A stretch of DNA of 64,000 nt from Streptomyces chromofuscus (GCF_015160875.1 NZ_CP063374.1:7133501-7197500), one strand, 5' to 3'. Positions 8,124 through 17,668 are shown, numbered from the stretch's first letter. Numbers and translations are program-made. The notes: a model not told the origin generated them from the sequence alone.

Positions 8124-8888
8124 ATGGGAACACTCGACGGCAAGGTAGCGCTCATCACCGGCACCGCCGGAGGCATGGGCCGCGTCGCGGCACTCATCTT
8201 CGCGAGAGAGGGTGCACAGGTCGTCGGCGCCGACATCCAGGTCGAGGCCAACAAGGAGACCATCGAGCTCGTACGCAGCGCCGGCGGCGAGATGACGGGC
8301 ATCGCGCCGGTCGATCTCACCGACCCGGACGCGGTGCAGCAGTTGGCCGATGACGCCGCCGCCGCTTACGGCGGGCTCGACGTGGTCTACAACAACGCGG
8401 CCATGCAGCGCTTCGGCCCCATGCCGGACTTCTCGGTGGAGGACTGGCGTGCGACCGAAGCCGGTGAACTCGACATTCCCTTCTTCGTGTCGAAGTTCAC
8501 CTGGCCGTATCTGGTCCGCCGTGGTGGCGGCGTCATCATCAACGTCGCGTCGGAGGCCGGCCTGATCGCGGGTTCGACTCCCCCCATGGTCGCGCACACG
8601 GCAGCCAACGCCGGTGTCATCGGCATGACGCGACAGCTCGCGCTGGAGGGCGCCCCTCATGGGATCCGTGCGGTGGCGATCAGTCCTGGCCCGGTCCTGA
8701 CCCCGGCCAGCGACCGTGACCTGGGGGACAACCAGGCCGCCCGGGACGCGATCATCAGCAAGACGCTCCTCAAGCGCTTCGCTCGCCCCGAGGAAGTCGT
8801 CGAGCTGGCCGCGTTCCTCGCTTCGGACCGCGCGGCATACATCACGGGCGCCAACTACGCTGTGGACGGCGGTGCGAGCGCCTGGTAA
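8124..8888 (+). CDS. Short-chain dehydrogenase with HxxxN in place of YxxxK
   Basis: 254-residue Rossmann protein of the SDR superfamily: TGTAGGMGR (NAD(P) loop), NNAA (normally NNAG) and a C-terminal ITGANYAVDGGASAW. The active-site motif is altered: where YxxxK is expected the protein reads H158-T-A-A-N162 (VAHTAANAGVIGMTRQLA), so both the catalytic Tyr and Lys are replaced. A Ser is kept at 143, and the Ser-to-His loop is two residues longer than usual. ATG at 8124 follows CAGGAG. It could be a catalytically changed enzyme or a ligand-binding/dead SDR. It follows the secreted SnoaL-like gene. Confidence 0.88.
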   Translation: MGTLDGKVALITGTAGGMGRVAALIFAREGAQVVGADIQVEANKETIELVRSAGGEMTGIAPVDLTDPDAVQQLADDAAAAYGGLDVVYNNAAMQRFGPMPDFSVEDWRATEAGELDIPFFVSKFTWPYLVRRGGGVIINVASEAGLIAGSTPPMVAHTAANAGVIGMTRQLALEGAPHGIRAVAISPGPVLTPASDRDLGDNQAARDAIISKTLLKRFARPEEVVELAAFLASDRAAYITGANYAVDGGASAW

Positions 8889-8943
8889 CACGACCGGTCC
8901 CCATGTTGAGACATAGCAGTGTTCTGTCCCGGCGAGGTCGGCT

Positions 8944-9351
8944 GTGCCGACCCCGACCGGGACAGCTGCGTATGGCGGCCGTGTGCCAAGCCCCGGCCAA
9001 CCCGAGTTCGCCTTCGGCGGTGCGGCCGAGGTCGACCGCGCGGTCCGTCTCGCCGACGAAGCCTTCGACAGCTACAGCCACACCGGGCTCGCCGAGCGGG
9101 CCGCGCTCCTCGATCTCATCGCGGACAAGCTGGAGGCGGTCAAGGAGGAACTCGCCGCCCGCACCGCCCTGGAGACCGGCCTGCCTGCCGCCCAGTTCGA
9201 AGGCGAGGCGACCCGTACCGCCGGTGTGTTCCGCAAGTTCGCCACCGTCGTCCGCCAGGGTCGCTTCCTGCAGGCGACCATCGATCCCGCCCAGCCGGAC
9301 CGGCAACCCACACCCCGCCTGGACCACCGGCTGCGGGCCGTCAATCGCTAG
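8944..9351 (+). pseudogene. Aldehyde dehydrogenase, N-terminal fragment
   Basis: An open frame of 135 codons matching only the N-terminal quarter of an aldehyde dehydrogenase (about 500 aa). It has SYSHTGLAERAALLDLIADKLEA, ETGLPAAQFEGEATRT and IDPAQPDRQP, a pattern typical of alpha-ketoglutarate-semialdehyde dehydrogenases. It then ends RLRAVNR-stop, with no cofactor domain or catalytic Cys. The GTG at 8944 is the first in-frame start. It lies just after the SDR gene and was probably part of the same catabolic unit before a deletion removed the 3' three quarters. Confidence 0.8.
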
Positions 9352-9451
9352 CCGGTGCCCTCCCGGCCGTGGGCGACCGTGGTGACGAGAGCCGCGTGGA
9401 CGGCCGGCCATGCCTGGCGCCGACCGTGGCCGGCGCAGCACCCGCACCGCG

Positions 9452-9555
9452 ATGAACCGCTCCCACTGATCGCCACCATCACCACCTACGCCAACCACAT
9501 CCAGGCACTGAGCCCGCGCAACGCCGAACTCGAAGCGGAGAACGCCGCAGGCGCG
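9452..9555 (+). pseudogene. Coiled-coil fragment, possibly from a mobile-element protein
   Basis: Within the 466-bp gap before the thiolase, one frame reads LIATITTYANHIQALSPRNAELEAENA. This is an amphipathic coiled-coil segment of the sort found in small proteins that accompany tyrosine recombinases (DUF6262-like, from memory). It has no plausible start or continuation. If correct, it is a scrap of an integrating element next to the deletion that truncated the aldehyde dehydrogenase. Weak call. Confidence 0.3.
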
Positions 9556-9756
9556 GGCACCTCCATCAATCCGACAGCACCATCGCCTCCCTTTTCTTGG
9601 GGTGACGCCCTGATCCTGCGGCGAAGGGTGGTGCACGTGTGCGTATGCGTTCCACGATGGCCTCGAGAGCCGCGTCAATGCCGTATCCGTCTGTTGCCCC
9701 GCACCAGCTGATCGCGTCGCACCAGCCGGACAAGAGACGCCTGGTATATCCTCCGA

Positions 9757-9773
9757 AACTAGCAGCGCTAATT
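9757..9773. promoter_or_regulatory. Candidate operator upstream of thiolase
   Basis: AACTAGC-AGC-GCTAATT is an inverted repeat with 7-bp arms and one mismatch, standing out as AT-rich sequence 45 bp before the thiolase GTG. Size and symmetry fit a TetR/FadR-type operator for a fatty-acid or aromatic catabolism gene. The binding protein is unknown. Confidence 0.45.
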
Positions 9774-9817
9774 AACCTGCGGGGCTGCTGATCCGGCCCC
9801 CGGTCAGGAGACCTGTC

Positions 9818-11011
<1,194 letters not shown>

Positions 11012-11407
11012 GGGCTGTCGCTCGACGCACGCCGCAGCAGCCGGAGCCGCGGCCAGGAAACGGAGCGCCGGAGCGCCGAAGCGGGAGCTGCGGACCCGAT
11101 ACGCCGACTGCGGGGTCCGGGGTCCGGGGTCCGGGGTGCGGGGGTGCGGGGTGCGGGGTGCGCGGTGCGGGGTCCGGGGAGTCGGGCTCGGGGCGTCGGG
11201 CTCGGTGGTGGGAGCGCCGGGTGTCGGGGTCTGGGGAGACGGCGTGTGGTGTCGGGCGGGGGGCGCGGACGCGTCGGACGTGGGCGCGGGCGTCGGACTC
11301 GGGCGGGACCAGTGTGGTGTGGCGATGCGCCACTCGCGGTGCGGGGAGCCGTCTGGTGAGACGCTGCTTACGGCGGCCAGTTGCATGGGCATAGCATCGG
11401 TGTCCGC
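11012..11407. other. Intergenic, GC-rich simple repeats, no gene
   Basis: 396 bp without a recognisable gene. Positions 11111-11206 are a low-complexity run of GGGGTCC / GGGGTGC heptamer-like units. The first bases after the thiolase (GGGCTGTCGCTCGAC) resemble the GGGCCTGTCG motif found after cobK at 13941, a word commonly seen after Streptomyces genes (from memory). Confidence 0.6.
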
Positions 11408-12184
11408 ATGGACACGATGACGCTCTGGCACATCACCGGCTGGGAGTTCGCCGCCCTGGCCTTCGCCGCGCTCCTGGTCGGCTTCTCCAAGACCGCCGTG
11501 AGCGGGGCCAACACGGTCAGCCTCGCGATCTTCGCGGCCGTGCTGCCGGCCCGCGCCTCCACCGGGGTCCTGCTGCCGGTCCTCATCGCCGGGGACGTGC
11601 TCGCGGTCCTCACCTACCGGCGGCACGCCCACTGGCCCACGCTGTGGCGGCTGTTCCCGGCGGTCGCGGCGGGCGTGGTGGTCGGCACGCTGTTCCTGGT
11701 GTGGGCCGACGACCAGGTCGTGCGGACCTCGATCGGGGTGATCCTGCTGCTGATGGCGGGCGTGACGGTGTGGCGCCGGCGCGCGGCGGGCGCGCCGGCG
11801 GAGGAGCCGGACTCGGTGACCGGCGGGGCGGGCCGGATCAAGGCCCGTTCGTACGGCGTCCTCGGCGGCTTCACCACGATGGTCGCCAACGCGGGTGGCC
11901 CGGTGATGTCCATGTACCTGCTGTCGGCGGGCTTCCGGAAGCTGGGCTTCCTCGGCACGTCGGCGTTCTTCTTCCTGATCGTCAACGTGTCCAAGGTGCC
12001 CTTCAGCGCGGGGCTCGGACTGATCGACGGGCGGTCGCTGCTGCTCGACGCCGCCCTCGTGGCGTTCGTCGTGCCCGGAGCGTTGATCGGCAAATGGGCT
12101 GTGAGCCGCATCAACCAGCGGCTGTTCGAGCAGCTGGTGATCGCGGCGACGGTGCTGGGCGGCCTGCAACTGCTGCTGCGCTAG
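11408..12184 (+). CDS. TSUP (TauE/SafE-type) membrane transporter
   Basis: 258-residue integral membrane protein with about eight hydrophobic segments and the two halves typical of the TSUP family (LLVGFSKTAVSGANTVSLAIFA in the first; GGFTTMVANAGGPVMSMYLL in the second). TSUP proteins move sulfite, sulfonates or other small organic sulfur anions, usually outward; the substrate here is unknown. ATG at 11408; an in-frame ATG three codons later is equally possible. It converges with the HAD phosphatase gene, with only 6 bp between stop codons. Confidence 0.88.
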   Translation: MDTMTLWHITGWEFAALAFAALLVGFSKTAVSGANTVSLAIFAAVLPARASTGVLLPVLIAGDVLAVLTYRRHAHWPTLWRLFPAVAAGVVVGTLFLVWADDQVVRTSIGVILLLMAGVTVWRRRAAGAPAEEPDSVTGGAGRIKARSYGVLGGFTTMVANAGGPVMSMYLLSAGFRKLGFLGTSAFFFLIVNVSKVPFSAGLGLIDGRSLLLDAALVAFVVPGALIGKWAVSRINQRLFEQLVIAATVLGGLQLLLR

Positions 12185-12190
12185 CCGCCC

Positions 12191-13003
12191 TCAGCGCCGT
12201 CGGCCGAGCCCCAGCAACGCCGGTACGTCGGCGAAGGAGTCGACCACGTGGTCCGGCGTGCCGCCGGCCGCCCGGTGCGTCTCCGGCAGGTACTTGCCGG
12301 TCTTCACCAGCACCCCGGTCACCCCGGCCCGCTGTGCTCCGAGGACGTCGGACTCGATGTCGTCACCCACCATCACGGCCTGGTCCGCCGGCACGCCGAG
12401 CCGGCCCAGCGCGGCCTCGAAGAACGCGGCCGACGGCTTGCCGGTCACCTCGGCCTCGGTGCGAGCGGCCCGCTCCAGCCCGGCCAGGAACGCCCCGGTG
12501 TCGAGTTGCAGGCCGTCCTGCGTGCGCCAGTACAGGTTGCGGTGCATGGCGACGAGCCGTGCTCCGCGCTGCAGCCGGCCGAAGGCACGGTTGAGTGCGG
12601 TGTAGGTGAACTCGGGCCCGGCGCCCCCGACGACCACGACGTCCACCGGCGCGCCCGCGCCCTCGGCGAACGTGTCGTCGTCCACCAGGCTCACGCCCTC
12701 CAGGTCCTCCCGGATGTCCCCGCTGTTCAGCAGCGCGCACCGCGCCCCCGGGAACCGCTCGGCGAGATACGCGGCGGTGACGGCCGGCGCGGTCAGGATG
12801 TCCCGCGCCGTCACCTCGAAGCCCGCGTCCGCGAGCGTCCCGGCGATGGACGCGCGCGTGCGGGAGGTGGTGTTGGTGACCAGGGCGACCGGCAGTCCCG
12901 CGTCCCGGATCTCGCGCAACGCCTCGACCGCGCCGGGCAGTGGCCGCCACGAGACGGTGAGGACGCCGTCGATGTCGATGAGCACGGCGTGCACTGAGTC
13001 CAT
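12191..13003 (-). CDS. HAD-IIA (NagD-like) phosphatase
   Basis: 270-residue HAD hydrolase of class IIA. Motif I is LIDIDGVLT, motif II VTNTTS, the Lys of motif III lies in TGKPSAAFF, and motif IV is VGDDIESDVLGAQRAG. The large C2 cap between motifs II and III defines the NagD/pNPPase group, which dephosphorylates nucleotides or sugar phosphates. Cytosolic. ATG at 13003. Upstream (13021-13050) lies a short GGTGTGC heptamer run. Confidence 0.9.
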   Translation of the reverse strand: MDSVHAVLIDIDGVLTVSWRPLPGAVEALREIRDAGLPVALVTNTTSRTRASIAGTLADAGFEVTARDILTAPAVTAAYLAERFPGARCALLNSGDIREDLEGVSLVDDDTFAEGAGAPVDVVVVGGAGPEFTYTALNRAFGRLQRGARLVAMHRNLYWRTQDGLQLDTGAFLAGLERAARTEAEVTGKPSAAFFEAALGRLGVPADQAVMVGDDIESDVLGAQRAGVTGVLVKTGKYLPETHRAAGGTPDHVVDSFADVPALLGLGRRR

Positions 13004-13200
13004 GCCCGGACGATAGCCACTTGTGTGCGGTGTGCGGTGTGCGGTGTGCCGGGTCGTGGCGGACGGCGGAGGCGCGAGGCGGGCCGATCGGCCGCGTCCA
13101 GGGATGCCCTCTCGGACGTCCCCGGCACCCCCTTCGACGCCTCTGCGACGGGACACGGGCGAGGGCAGGCGGCCGTGCTTCCCTGGCGTACGCTCGCGCC

Positions 13201-13941
13201 ATGTCCCGTCACGTCCTGATCCTCGGCGGCACCACCGAGGCCCGCGAACTCGCCGCCGTGCTGGCGGCCCACGCGGCGGTGCGGGTCACGACGTCGCTGG
13301 CGGGGCGGGTGTCGCGGCCGGGGGCGGTCGACGGTGAGGTGCGGATCGGCGGGTTCGGCGGCGCGGAGGGGCTGGCCGAGTGGCTCCGCGTCCACGAGGT
13401 GGCCGCCGTCGTGGACGCCACCCACCCCTTCGCCGAGGCGATCACCGCGAACGCGGCCCACGCCGCCGCGTGGGCCGGGACGCCGGCCCTGGTGCTGCGC
13501 AGGCCGGGCTGGCGGCCGGGCCGCGGGGACGACTGGCACCCGGTCGCCTCACTGGACGCGGCCGCGGAACTGCTGCCGCGCCTCGGCCGCCGGGTGCTCC
13601 TCACCACCGGCCGACTGGGCCTCGCCGCCTTCGCCCACCTGACGCGAACCCACTTCGTCGTACGGTCCGTGGAACCGCCCGAGCCGCCGATGCCCCCGCA
13701 CGTGCAACTCGTCCTGTCACGTGGCCCGTTCACCGTCGCCGGTGAGTCGGCGCTGCTGCGTGAGCACCGCATCGACGTGATCGTCACCAAGGACAGCGGC
13801 GGAGAGGCGACGGCCGCCAAGCTCACGGCGGCCCGTGACCTCGGCGTGCCCGTCGTCGTCGTACGCCGCCCGCCGCTGCCGCAGGGCACGACGGCCGTGC
13901 CGGACGTGCCGGGCGCTCTGGCGTGGCTGGGGCTGGGCTAG
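13201..13941 (+). CDS. cobK: Precorrin-6A reductase
   Basis: 246-residue NADPH-dependent reductase that converts precorrin-6A to dihydro-precorrin-6 in aerobic cobalamin synthesis. Seen: N-terminal HVLILGGTTEARELAA, DATHPFAEAITANAA, RPGW, TTGRLGLAAFA, LSRGPFT and TKDSGGEATAAKLTAA, all family hallmarks. ATG at 13201. cobF, of the same pathway, lies 2 kb away on the other strand with an unrelated membrane gene between, so the cobalamin genes here are a split cluster. Confidence 0.93.
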   Translation: MSRHVLILGGTTEARELAAVLAAHAAVRVTTSLAGRVSRPGAVDGEVRIGGFGGAEGLAEWLRVHEVAAVVDATHPFAEAITANAAHAAAWAGTPALVLRRPGWRPGRGDDWHPVASLDAAAELLPRLGRRVLLTTGRLGLAAFAHLTRTHFVVRSVEPPEPPMPPHVQLVLSRGPFTVAGESALLREHRIDVIVTKDSGGEATAAKLTAARDLGVPVVVVRRPPLPQGTTAVPDVPGALAWLGLG

Positions 13942-13996
13942 GGCCTGTCGTTCGGATCACGCCGCGGACGCGGGGTCCGGCACGCGCGACAGGCCC
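13941..13996. terminator. Inverted repeat between convergent cobK and membrane gene
   Basis: GGGCCTGTCG (13941-13950) and its exact complement CGACAGGCCC (13987-13996) bracket 36 bp. This forms a stem that could terminate both cobK (+) and the convergent membrane gene (stop at 14007). Confidence 0.55.
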
Positions 13997-14006
13997 CAGC
14001 GGCGAC

Positions 14007-15020
14007 TCAAAGGATCTTGCGGTGCACCAGGGCCGACAGCACCAGCGCGCCGGGCAGCAGCGGCACCCACACCGTGATCACCCGGTAGGCGATGACGGTC
14101 GCCGTGGCCAGGCCCACCGGTGCGCCGAACGCGGCCATCGTGAACACCAGCGCCGCGTCCACCGGCCCGATCCCGCCGGGCGCGGGCACCGCGCCGACCG
14201 CCGTAGTGGCGATGAGCAACGCGAAGACGACCTGCGCCCAGGACAGCTCCAGCCCGAGCGAGAAGCCGACGGTGGCGATCACGCTGCCCTGGAGCAGCGG
14301 GGTGGCGGCCGCGCCGCCCCAGAGGGCGAGGACGCGGCTCGGCCGGGTGTGCAGCACCCGGGCGTCGGTCAGGGCGGTGCGCAGGAAGCAGACGGCCGGG
14401 CGGCGCAGCGCGGGGACGACGGCCGGCAGGCAGCCGGCGACGACGAGGGCGACGCCCACGCCGGCGGCGACCAGCAGGAGGGTCCGGTCGTCGGGGACGA
14501 GTTCGCCGAGCTGGAGCATGCCGGGGAAGGCCACGAGGAAAACGATCAGCACGGCCGTCTTCGCCACCGGCTTGACCAGCGAGTACAGGGCGAGCGACGC
14601 GGTGCCCCGGGCCAGGGATATGCCCTGGCCCTGCAGGAAGCGCAGGGTCACCGCGTGGGCGCCGATGCTCGCGGGGAGCACGTGGTTGGCGGCGCCGGCG
14701 GCGAACTGCGAGGCGACCAGCAGTCCGGGCGGCAGCCGTTCGGGGATGGCGCCCTGCCGCACCAGCGCGGCGGCCGGCCAGCCGAGGCAGGTGAAGAACA
14801 GCGCGGCGAGCAGCCAGCCGGCGTCGGCGGCGGCCAGCCGGGCGGCGCCGCCGTGTACGGAGCGCCAGTCGACGACGGCCCACCCGCCGATGAGCAGCAG
14901 CGGCAGCGCGGTGAGGCCGTGCCGGGCGAGGCGGGAGAGACGTTCGGCGGAGGGGGAGCGGACGGGGGCGGCGGCGGGGAGCGCGCTGGGGAGAGCGGCG
15001 GCGGGCCGAAGCAGGGACAC
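14007..15020 (-). CDS. UPF0104 / LPG-synthase flippase-like membrane protein (copy 1)
   Basis: 337-residue polytopic membrane protein of the lysylphosphatidylglycerol synthetase TM region / UPF0104 family, with about 8-9 hydrophobic segments. Family blocks include ANHVLPASIGAHAVTLRFL, VPAPGGIGPVDAALVF and YRVITVWVPLLPGALVL. The family is thought to flip lipids or lipid-linked precursors. Start GTG at 15020, with GGAAGGA about 9 bp upstream. A clear paralogue lies at 51850-52818 (shared FLRTAL.ARVLHTRPSR-like and YRVITVW blocks). Confidence 0.85.
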   Translation of the reverse strand: MSLLRPAAALPSALPAAAPVRSPSAERLSRLARHGLTALPLLLIGGWAVVDWRSVHGGAARLAAADAGWLLAALFFTCLGWPAAALVRQGAIPERLPPGLLVASQFAAGAANHVLPASIGAHAVTLRFLQGQGISLARGTASLALYSLVKPVAKTAVLIVFLVAFPGMLQLGELVPDDRTLLLVAAGVGVALVVAGCLPAVVPALRRPAVCFLRTALTDARVLHTRPSRVLALWGGAAATPLLQGSVIATVGFSLGLELSWAQVVFALLIATTAVGAVPAPGGIGPVDAALVFTMAAFGAPVGLATATVIAYRVITVWVPLLPGALVLSALVHRKIL

Positions 15021-15277
15021 GGCGTACGTCGTCCTTCCGCATCGCGCCCGGTAGGAGCGGGGCGGACGGATGCAAGGCGAGACAGGTGGGGACGGCCGAA
15101 ACGTGCCCGCTCGGTGTGACGCTGTGGTGTCCGGCAGCCGACGCCACGCCGGCGCGCAGCACAAGAAAGCGGCCGTGACGGTGCGCGGCCGGCGTTCTCG
15201 CGCGGCGGGGGAGCGACGAAGGCGTGCGCCCTGGCCTCATACGCCCCTCCTGCGCCACAGGTCGCTCGGGTGCCGCC

Positions 15278-15333
15278 GGGGCTACCGCTTCCCGGGCCAA
15301 CCGCTCCCCGGGGCTACCGTTCCCCGGGGTTCC
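15278..15333. repeat. 16-bp tandem repeat growing out of the cobF stop
   Basis: Three and a half units of 16 bp (GGGGCTACCGCTTCCC, GGGCCAACCGCTCCCC, GGGGCTACCGTTCCCC, GGGGTTCC...). The third contains the cobF stop (CTA at 15314-15316) and the fourth is cobF coding sequence, so copies extend downstream from the gene end, as in the 34-bp array. The rest of the gap up to 15020 holds nothing I recognise. Confidence 0.8.
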
Positions 15334-16087
15334 GGCGCAGCAGGTACGTGTCCATGATCCAGCCCTTGCGCTCCCGGGCCTCGGCACGCAGCCGTTCGAT
15401 GCGCGGGGCCGCCTCGGCGATGGGGCCGGAGGCGAGGATCTCGTCCGGCGTGCCGATGTAGGCGCCCCAGTAGATGTCGATGTCATGGTCGGCGTACTGC
15501 CGGAAGGTCTGGTGGGCGTCGAGCATCACGACCACGTCGTCCACGCCCTCGGGGAAGCCCTCGGCGAGCCGCCGGCCCGTGGTGATCTGCACCGGCCGGG
15601 CGACCCGGTTCAGCCCCGTGCGATGCCGGGCGACCAGCGCCGAGACACTGCTGATGCCCGGTATGACGTGGTACGTGAAGGCCACCCTGCCACGGCCCTG
15701 GACCTCCTCCAGGATGCCCAGTGTGCTGTCGTACAGCGCCGGGTCGCCCCAGACCAGGAACGCGCCGGTGTCGTCCTCGCCCAGTTCCTGGGCGATCAGC
15801 CGCTCGTAGATGTCGGCGCGGGCGCTGCGCCAGTCCCCGACGGCCGGTGAGTACGCCGCGCCGCCCGCGCCGCGGTCCCGCTCCGGGTCGCGCGCCTCGA
15901 CCACGCGGTACGAGTCCCCCGGTATGTGCGCGTCGAGCATGTCCTTGCGCAGCCGGGTGAGGTCGGACTTCACCTCACCCTTGTCGAGCAGGAAGAACAC
16001 GTCCGTGCTCCGCAACGCCCGGACCGCCTGGAGGGTGAGCTGCTCGGGGTCGCCCGCGCCGATGCCGATGACATGAATCTTTCGCAC
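15314..16087 (-). CDS. cobF: Precorrin-6A synthase (deacetylating)
   Basis: 257-residue SAM-dependent tetrapyrrole methylase (CobF type, C-1 methylation with loss of acetate). N-terminal IHVIGIGAGDPEQLTLQAVRAL is the methylase glycine loop; AFLVWGDPALYDST, YHVIPGISSVSAL and the C-terminal WGAYIGTPDEIL match CobF. GTG at 16087 is taken because the conserved sequence starts there; another GTG six codons upstream is possible. It belongs with cobK to the aerobic cobalamin pathway. Its stop sits inside a 16-bp tandem repeat. Confidence 0.92.
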   Translation of the reverse strand: MRKIHVIGIGAGDPEQLTLQAVRALRSTDVFFLLDKGEVKSDLTRLRKDMLDAHIPGDSYRVVEARDPERDRGAGGAAYSPAVGDWRSARADIYERLIAQELGEDDTGAFLVWGDPALYDSTLGILEEVQGRGRVAFTYHVIPGISSVSALVARHRTGLNRVARPVQITTGRRLAEGFPEGVDDVVVMLDAHQTFRQYADHDIDIYWGAYIGTPDEILASGPIAEAAPRIERLRAEARERKGWIMDTYLLRRNPGER

Positions 16088-16163
16088 CCCCCGAGTCTGC
16101 CGCACACCACCGACAGCGAGCCCACCGCCTCATGCCCCCTCACGCCGAGCGCCCCGAACGACG

Positions 16164-16679
16164 TCACACCCCCCGCAGCCCGGGCGCCCGTGCCCCCGCG
16201 TCCACCGTCGCCCCGCCCTCCACGTCGCCCGCCAACTCCCGCGCCCACTGCGCGAGCCCCGGCAGGTCCAGGTCGTACGGGCGCTTGCGTCCCGTCCGTG
16301 CCGTCCACTCCTCGATCGCGCCCGCCCCGCGGCGCAGCAGACGGGCCCCGCCGGTGACGTTGCCGCGTGCCGCGTGCGTCAGCCCCACGGCCAGCTGGGC
16401 GAGGCCGCGCCACAGGGTGCGCTCCTCGTCCGGGCCCGACTTCCAGGCGTCCTCGAAGACCTCGTGCGCGTGGAACGGCCTGCCCGCCTGCAGCAGCGCC
16501 TGTGCCTCGGCGACCGTCTCCTCCGGTGTCCGTACGACCCCCTCGGGCTGCCGGGGCACGCCCTGCGCGTCGTACGGCAGGGGCCGTCCCAGCCCGTCGC
16601 GCGGCCGTGCGTTGCGGGCGCGGCCCTCGCTGTCGCGGTCCCGTGCGCCGGTCCGCCGTCCTTCCGGTGTGCTGCCCAT
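16164..16679 (-). CDS. DUF309 family protein
   Basis: 171 residues. The helical DUF309 core is clear: EAQALLQAGRPFHAHEVFEDAWKSG, then LWRGLAQLAVGLTHAARGNVTGGARLLRRG. The N-terminal 50 residues are Arg-rich and probably disordered. Function of the family is unknown. ATG at 16679. It sits between cobF and the tRNA-Pro gene with no operon partner. Confidence 0.88.
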   Translation of the reverse strand: MGSTPEGRRTGARDRDSEGRARNARPRDGLGRPLPYDAQGVPRQPEGVVRTPEETVAEAQALLQAGRPFHAHEVFEDAWKSGPDEERTLWRGLAQLAVGLTHAARGNVTGGARLLRRGAGAIEEWTARTGRKRPYDLDLPGLAQWARELAGDVEGGATVDAGARAPGLRGV

Positions 16680-16778
16680 ACCGCGATTGTCCCGCCTCCG
16701 GTCCCGCTTCGGCGCGCCCGGCGGTGTGGGGTAAAGTACTGTCCGCGCGATCACGCGGTTCTCCGCGATGAGGCGCAC

Positions 16779-16852
<74 letters not shown>

Positions 16853-16863
16853 CGGTTCGGCGA

Positions 16864-16890
16864 GGGGCCATCTGTTCGATGGCCCCTTTT
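16864..16890 (+). terminator. Intrinsic terminator of tRNA-Pro copy 1
   Basis: GGGGCCATC (16864-16872), loop TGTTC, GATGGCCCC (16878-16886), then TTTT: a classical rho-independent terminator 11 bp after the tRNA. Confidence 0.93.
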
Positions 16891-16926
16891 CCGTCGGTTC
16901 ACGGGGCCGGATGGTACAAGCGGGGC

Positions 16927-16971
16927 ATGACCAATGAGTTCATCCCCTTCCGCCCGGACGGTGTCCGATGA
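16927..16971 (+). CDS. 14-residue leader ORF coupled to Nudix gene
   Basis: ATG at 16927 opens MTNEFIPFRPDGVR-stop. Its TGA (16969-16971) overlaps the ATG of the Nudix gene as ATGA. It could be a translational-coupling leader or simply chance. The next gene has no separate strong ribosome binding site, which favours coupling. Confidence 0.4.
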   Translation: MTNEFIPFRPDGVR

Positions 16972-17633
16972 CCGCCGGTGTCGACACCCCGGACCGCCGC
17001 GGCCGCACCGGGCTCGACCGGGCCGGCCGCGACCTGACCGGCAATCCGCGGGTGCGGGTGCGGGACGTGACGCTGCTCTCCAGCCACTGGTACGTGGAGC
17101 GCACCACCACCTTCGACTTCCAGCACGCCGACGGCACCTGGAGCACCCAGGAGCGCGAGACGCACGACCGTGGCAACGGCGCCACGATGCTGCTGTACGA
17201 CGCCTCGCGCGAGACCGTGCTGCTCACCCGCCAGTTCCGCTTCCCGGTGTACGTCAACGGACACCCCGACGGCATGCTGGTCGAGACGCCCGGCGGACTG
17301 CTCGACGACGACGACGAGCACCCGGAGGAGGCCGTACGGCGTGAGGTGATCGAGGAGACCGGGCACACCATCGGCGCCGTCCAGCACGTCTTCGACGTCT
17401 ACATGAGCCCCGGCTCGGTCACCGAACGCGTCAGCTTCTACGCCGCCGCCTACGGACCGTCGACCCGCACCCACGAGGGCGGCGGGCTCGGCGAGGAGGG
17501 CGAGGACATCGAGATCGTCGAACTGCCCTTCCCCCGGGCCCTGGAGATGATCCGCACCGGCGAGATCGCCGACGCCAAGACCATCATGCTGCTGCAATGG
17601 GCCGCCCTCGAAGGTCCGTTCGCCAAGCGGTAG
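16968..17633 (+). CDS. Nudix hydrolase, NudK (GDP-mannose pyrophosphatase)-like
   Basis: 221 residues; cleaves nucleoside diphosphate sugars or similar X-linked diphosphates with Mg2+. The Nudix box starts at GGLL, passes through an Asp run and ends REVIEETG. Its first spacer is one residue longer than the canonical GX5E. The order LSSHWYVERTTTFDFQ, LLTRQFRFPVYVNG and YMSPGSVTERVSFYAA is that of the NudK subfamily. ATG at 16968, coupled to a short upstream ORF. Cytosolic; no operon partner downstream. Confidence 0.88.
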   Translation: MTAGVDTPDRRGRTGLDRAGRDLTGNPRVRVRDVTLLSSHWYVERTTTFDFQHADGTWSTQERETHDRGNGATMLLYDASRETVLLTRQFRFPVYVNGHPDGMLVETPGGLLDDDDEHPEEAVRREVIEETGHTIGAVQHVFDVYMSPGSVTERVSFYAAAYGPSTRTHEGGGLGEEGEDIEIVELPFPRALEMIRTGEIADAKTIMLLQWAALEGPFAKR

Positions 17634-17644
17634 CGGCCACGGCC

Positions 17645-17668
17645 TTGACTTGGAGCGCACTGCACACC
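17645..17668 (+). promoter_or_regulatory. MerR-type promoter remnant before AKR fragment
   Basis: TTGACTTGGAGCGCACT at 17645-17661 looks like the -35 box plus left half of the MerR-family operator often found before aldo/keto reductase genes (ACTTGGAG-n-CTCCAAG type, from memory). The right half is degenerate here (GCACACC). Confidence 0.4.

Noticed and set aside
9566..9750. Minus-strand coding-like segment (WCDAISWCGATDGYGIDAALE)
   Set aside because: Possible gene tail, but with no recognisable family, start or context. Kept only as a remark under the mobile-element finding.
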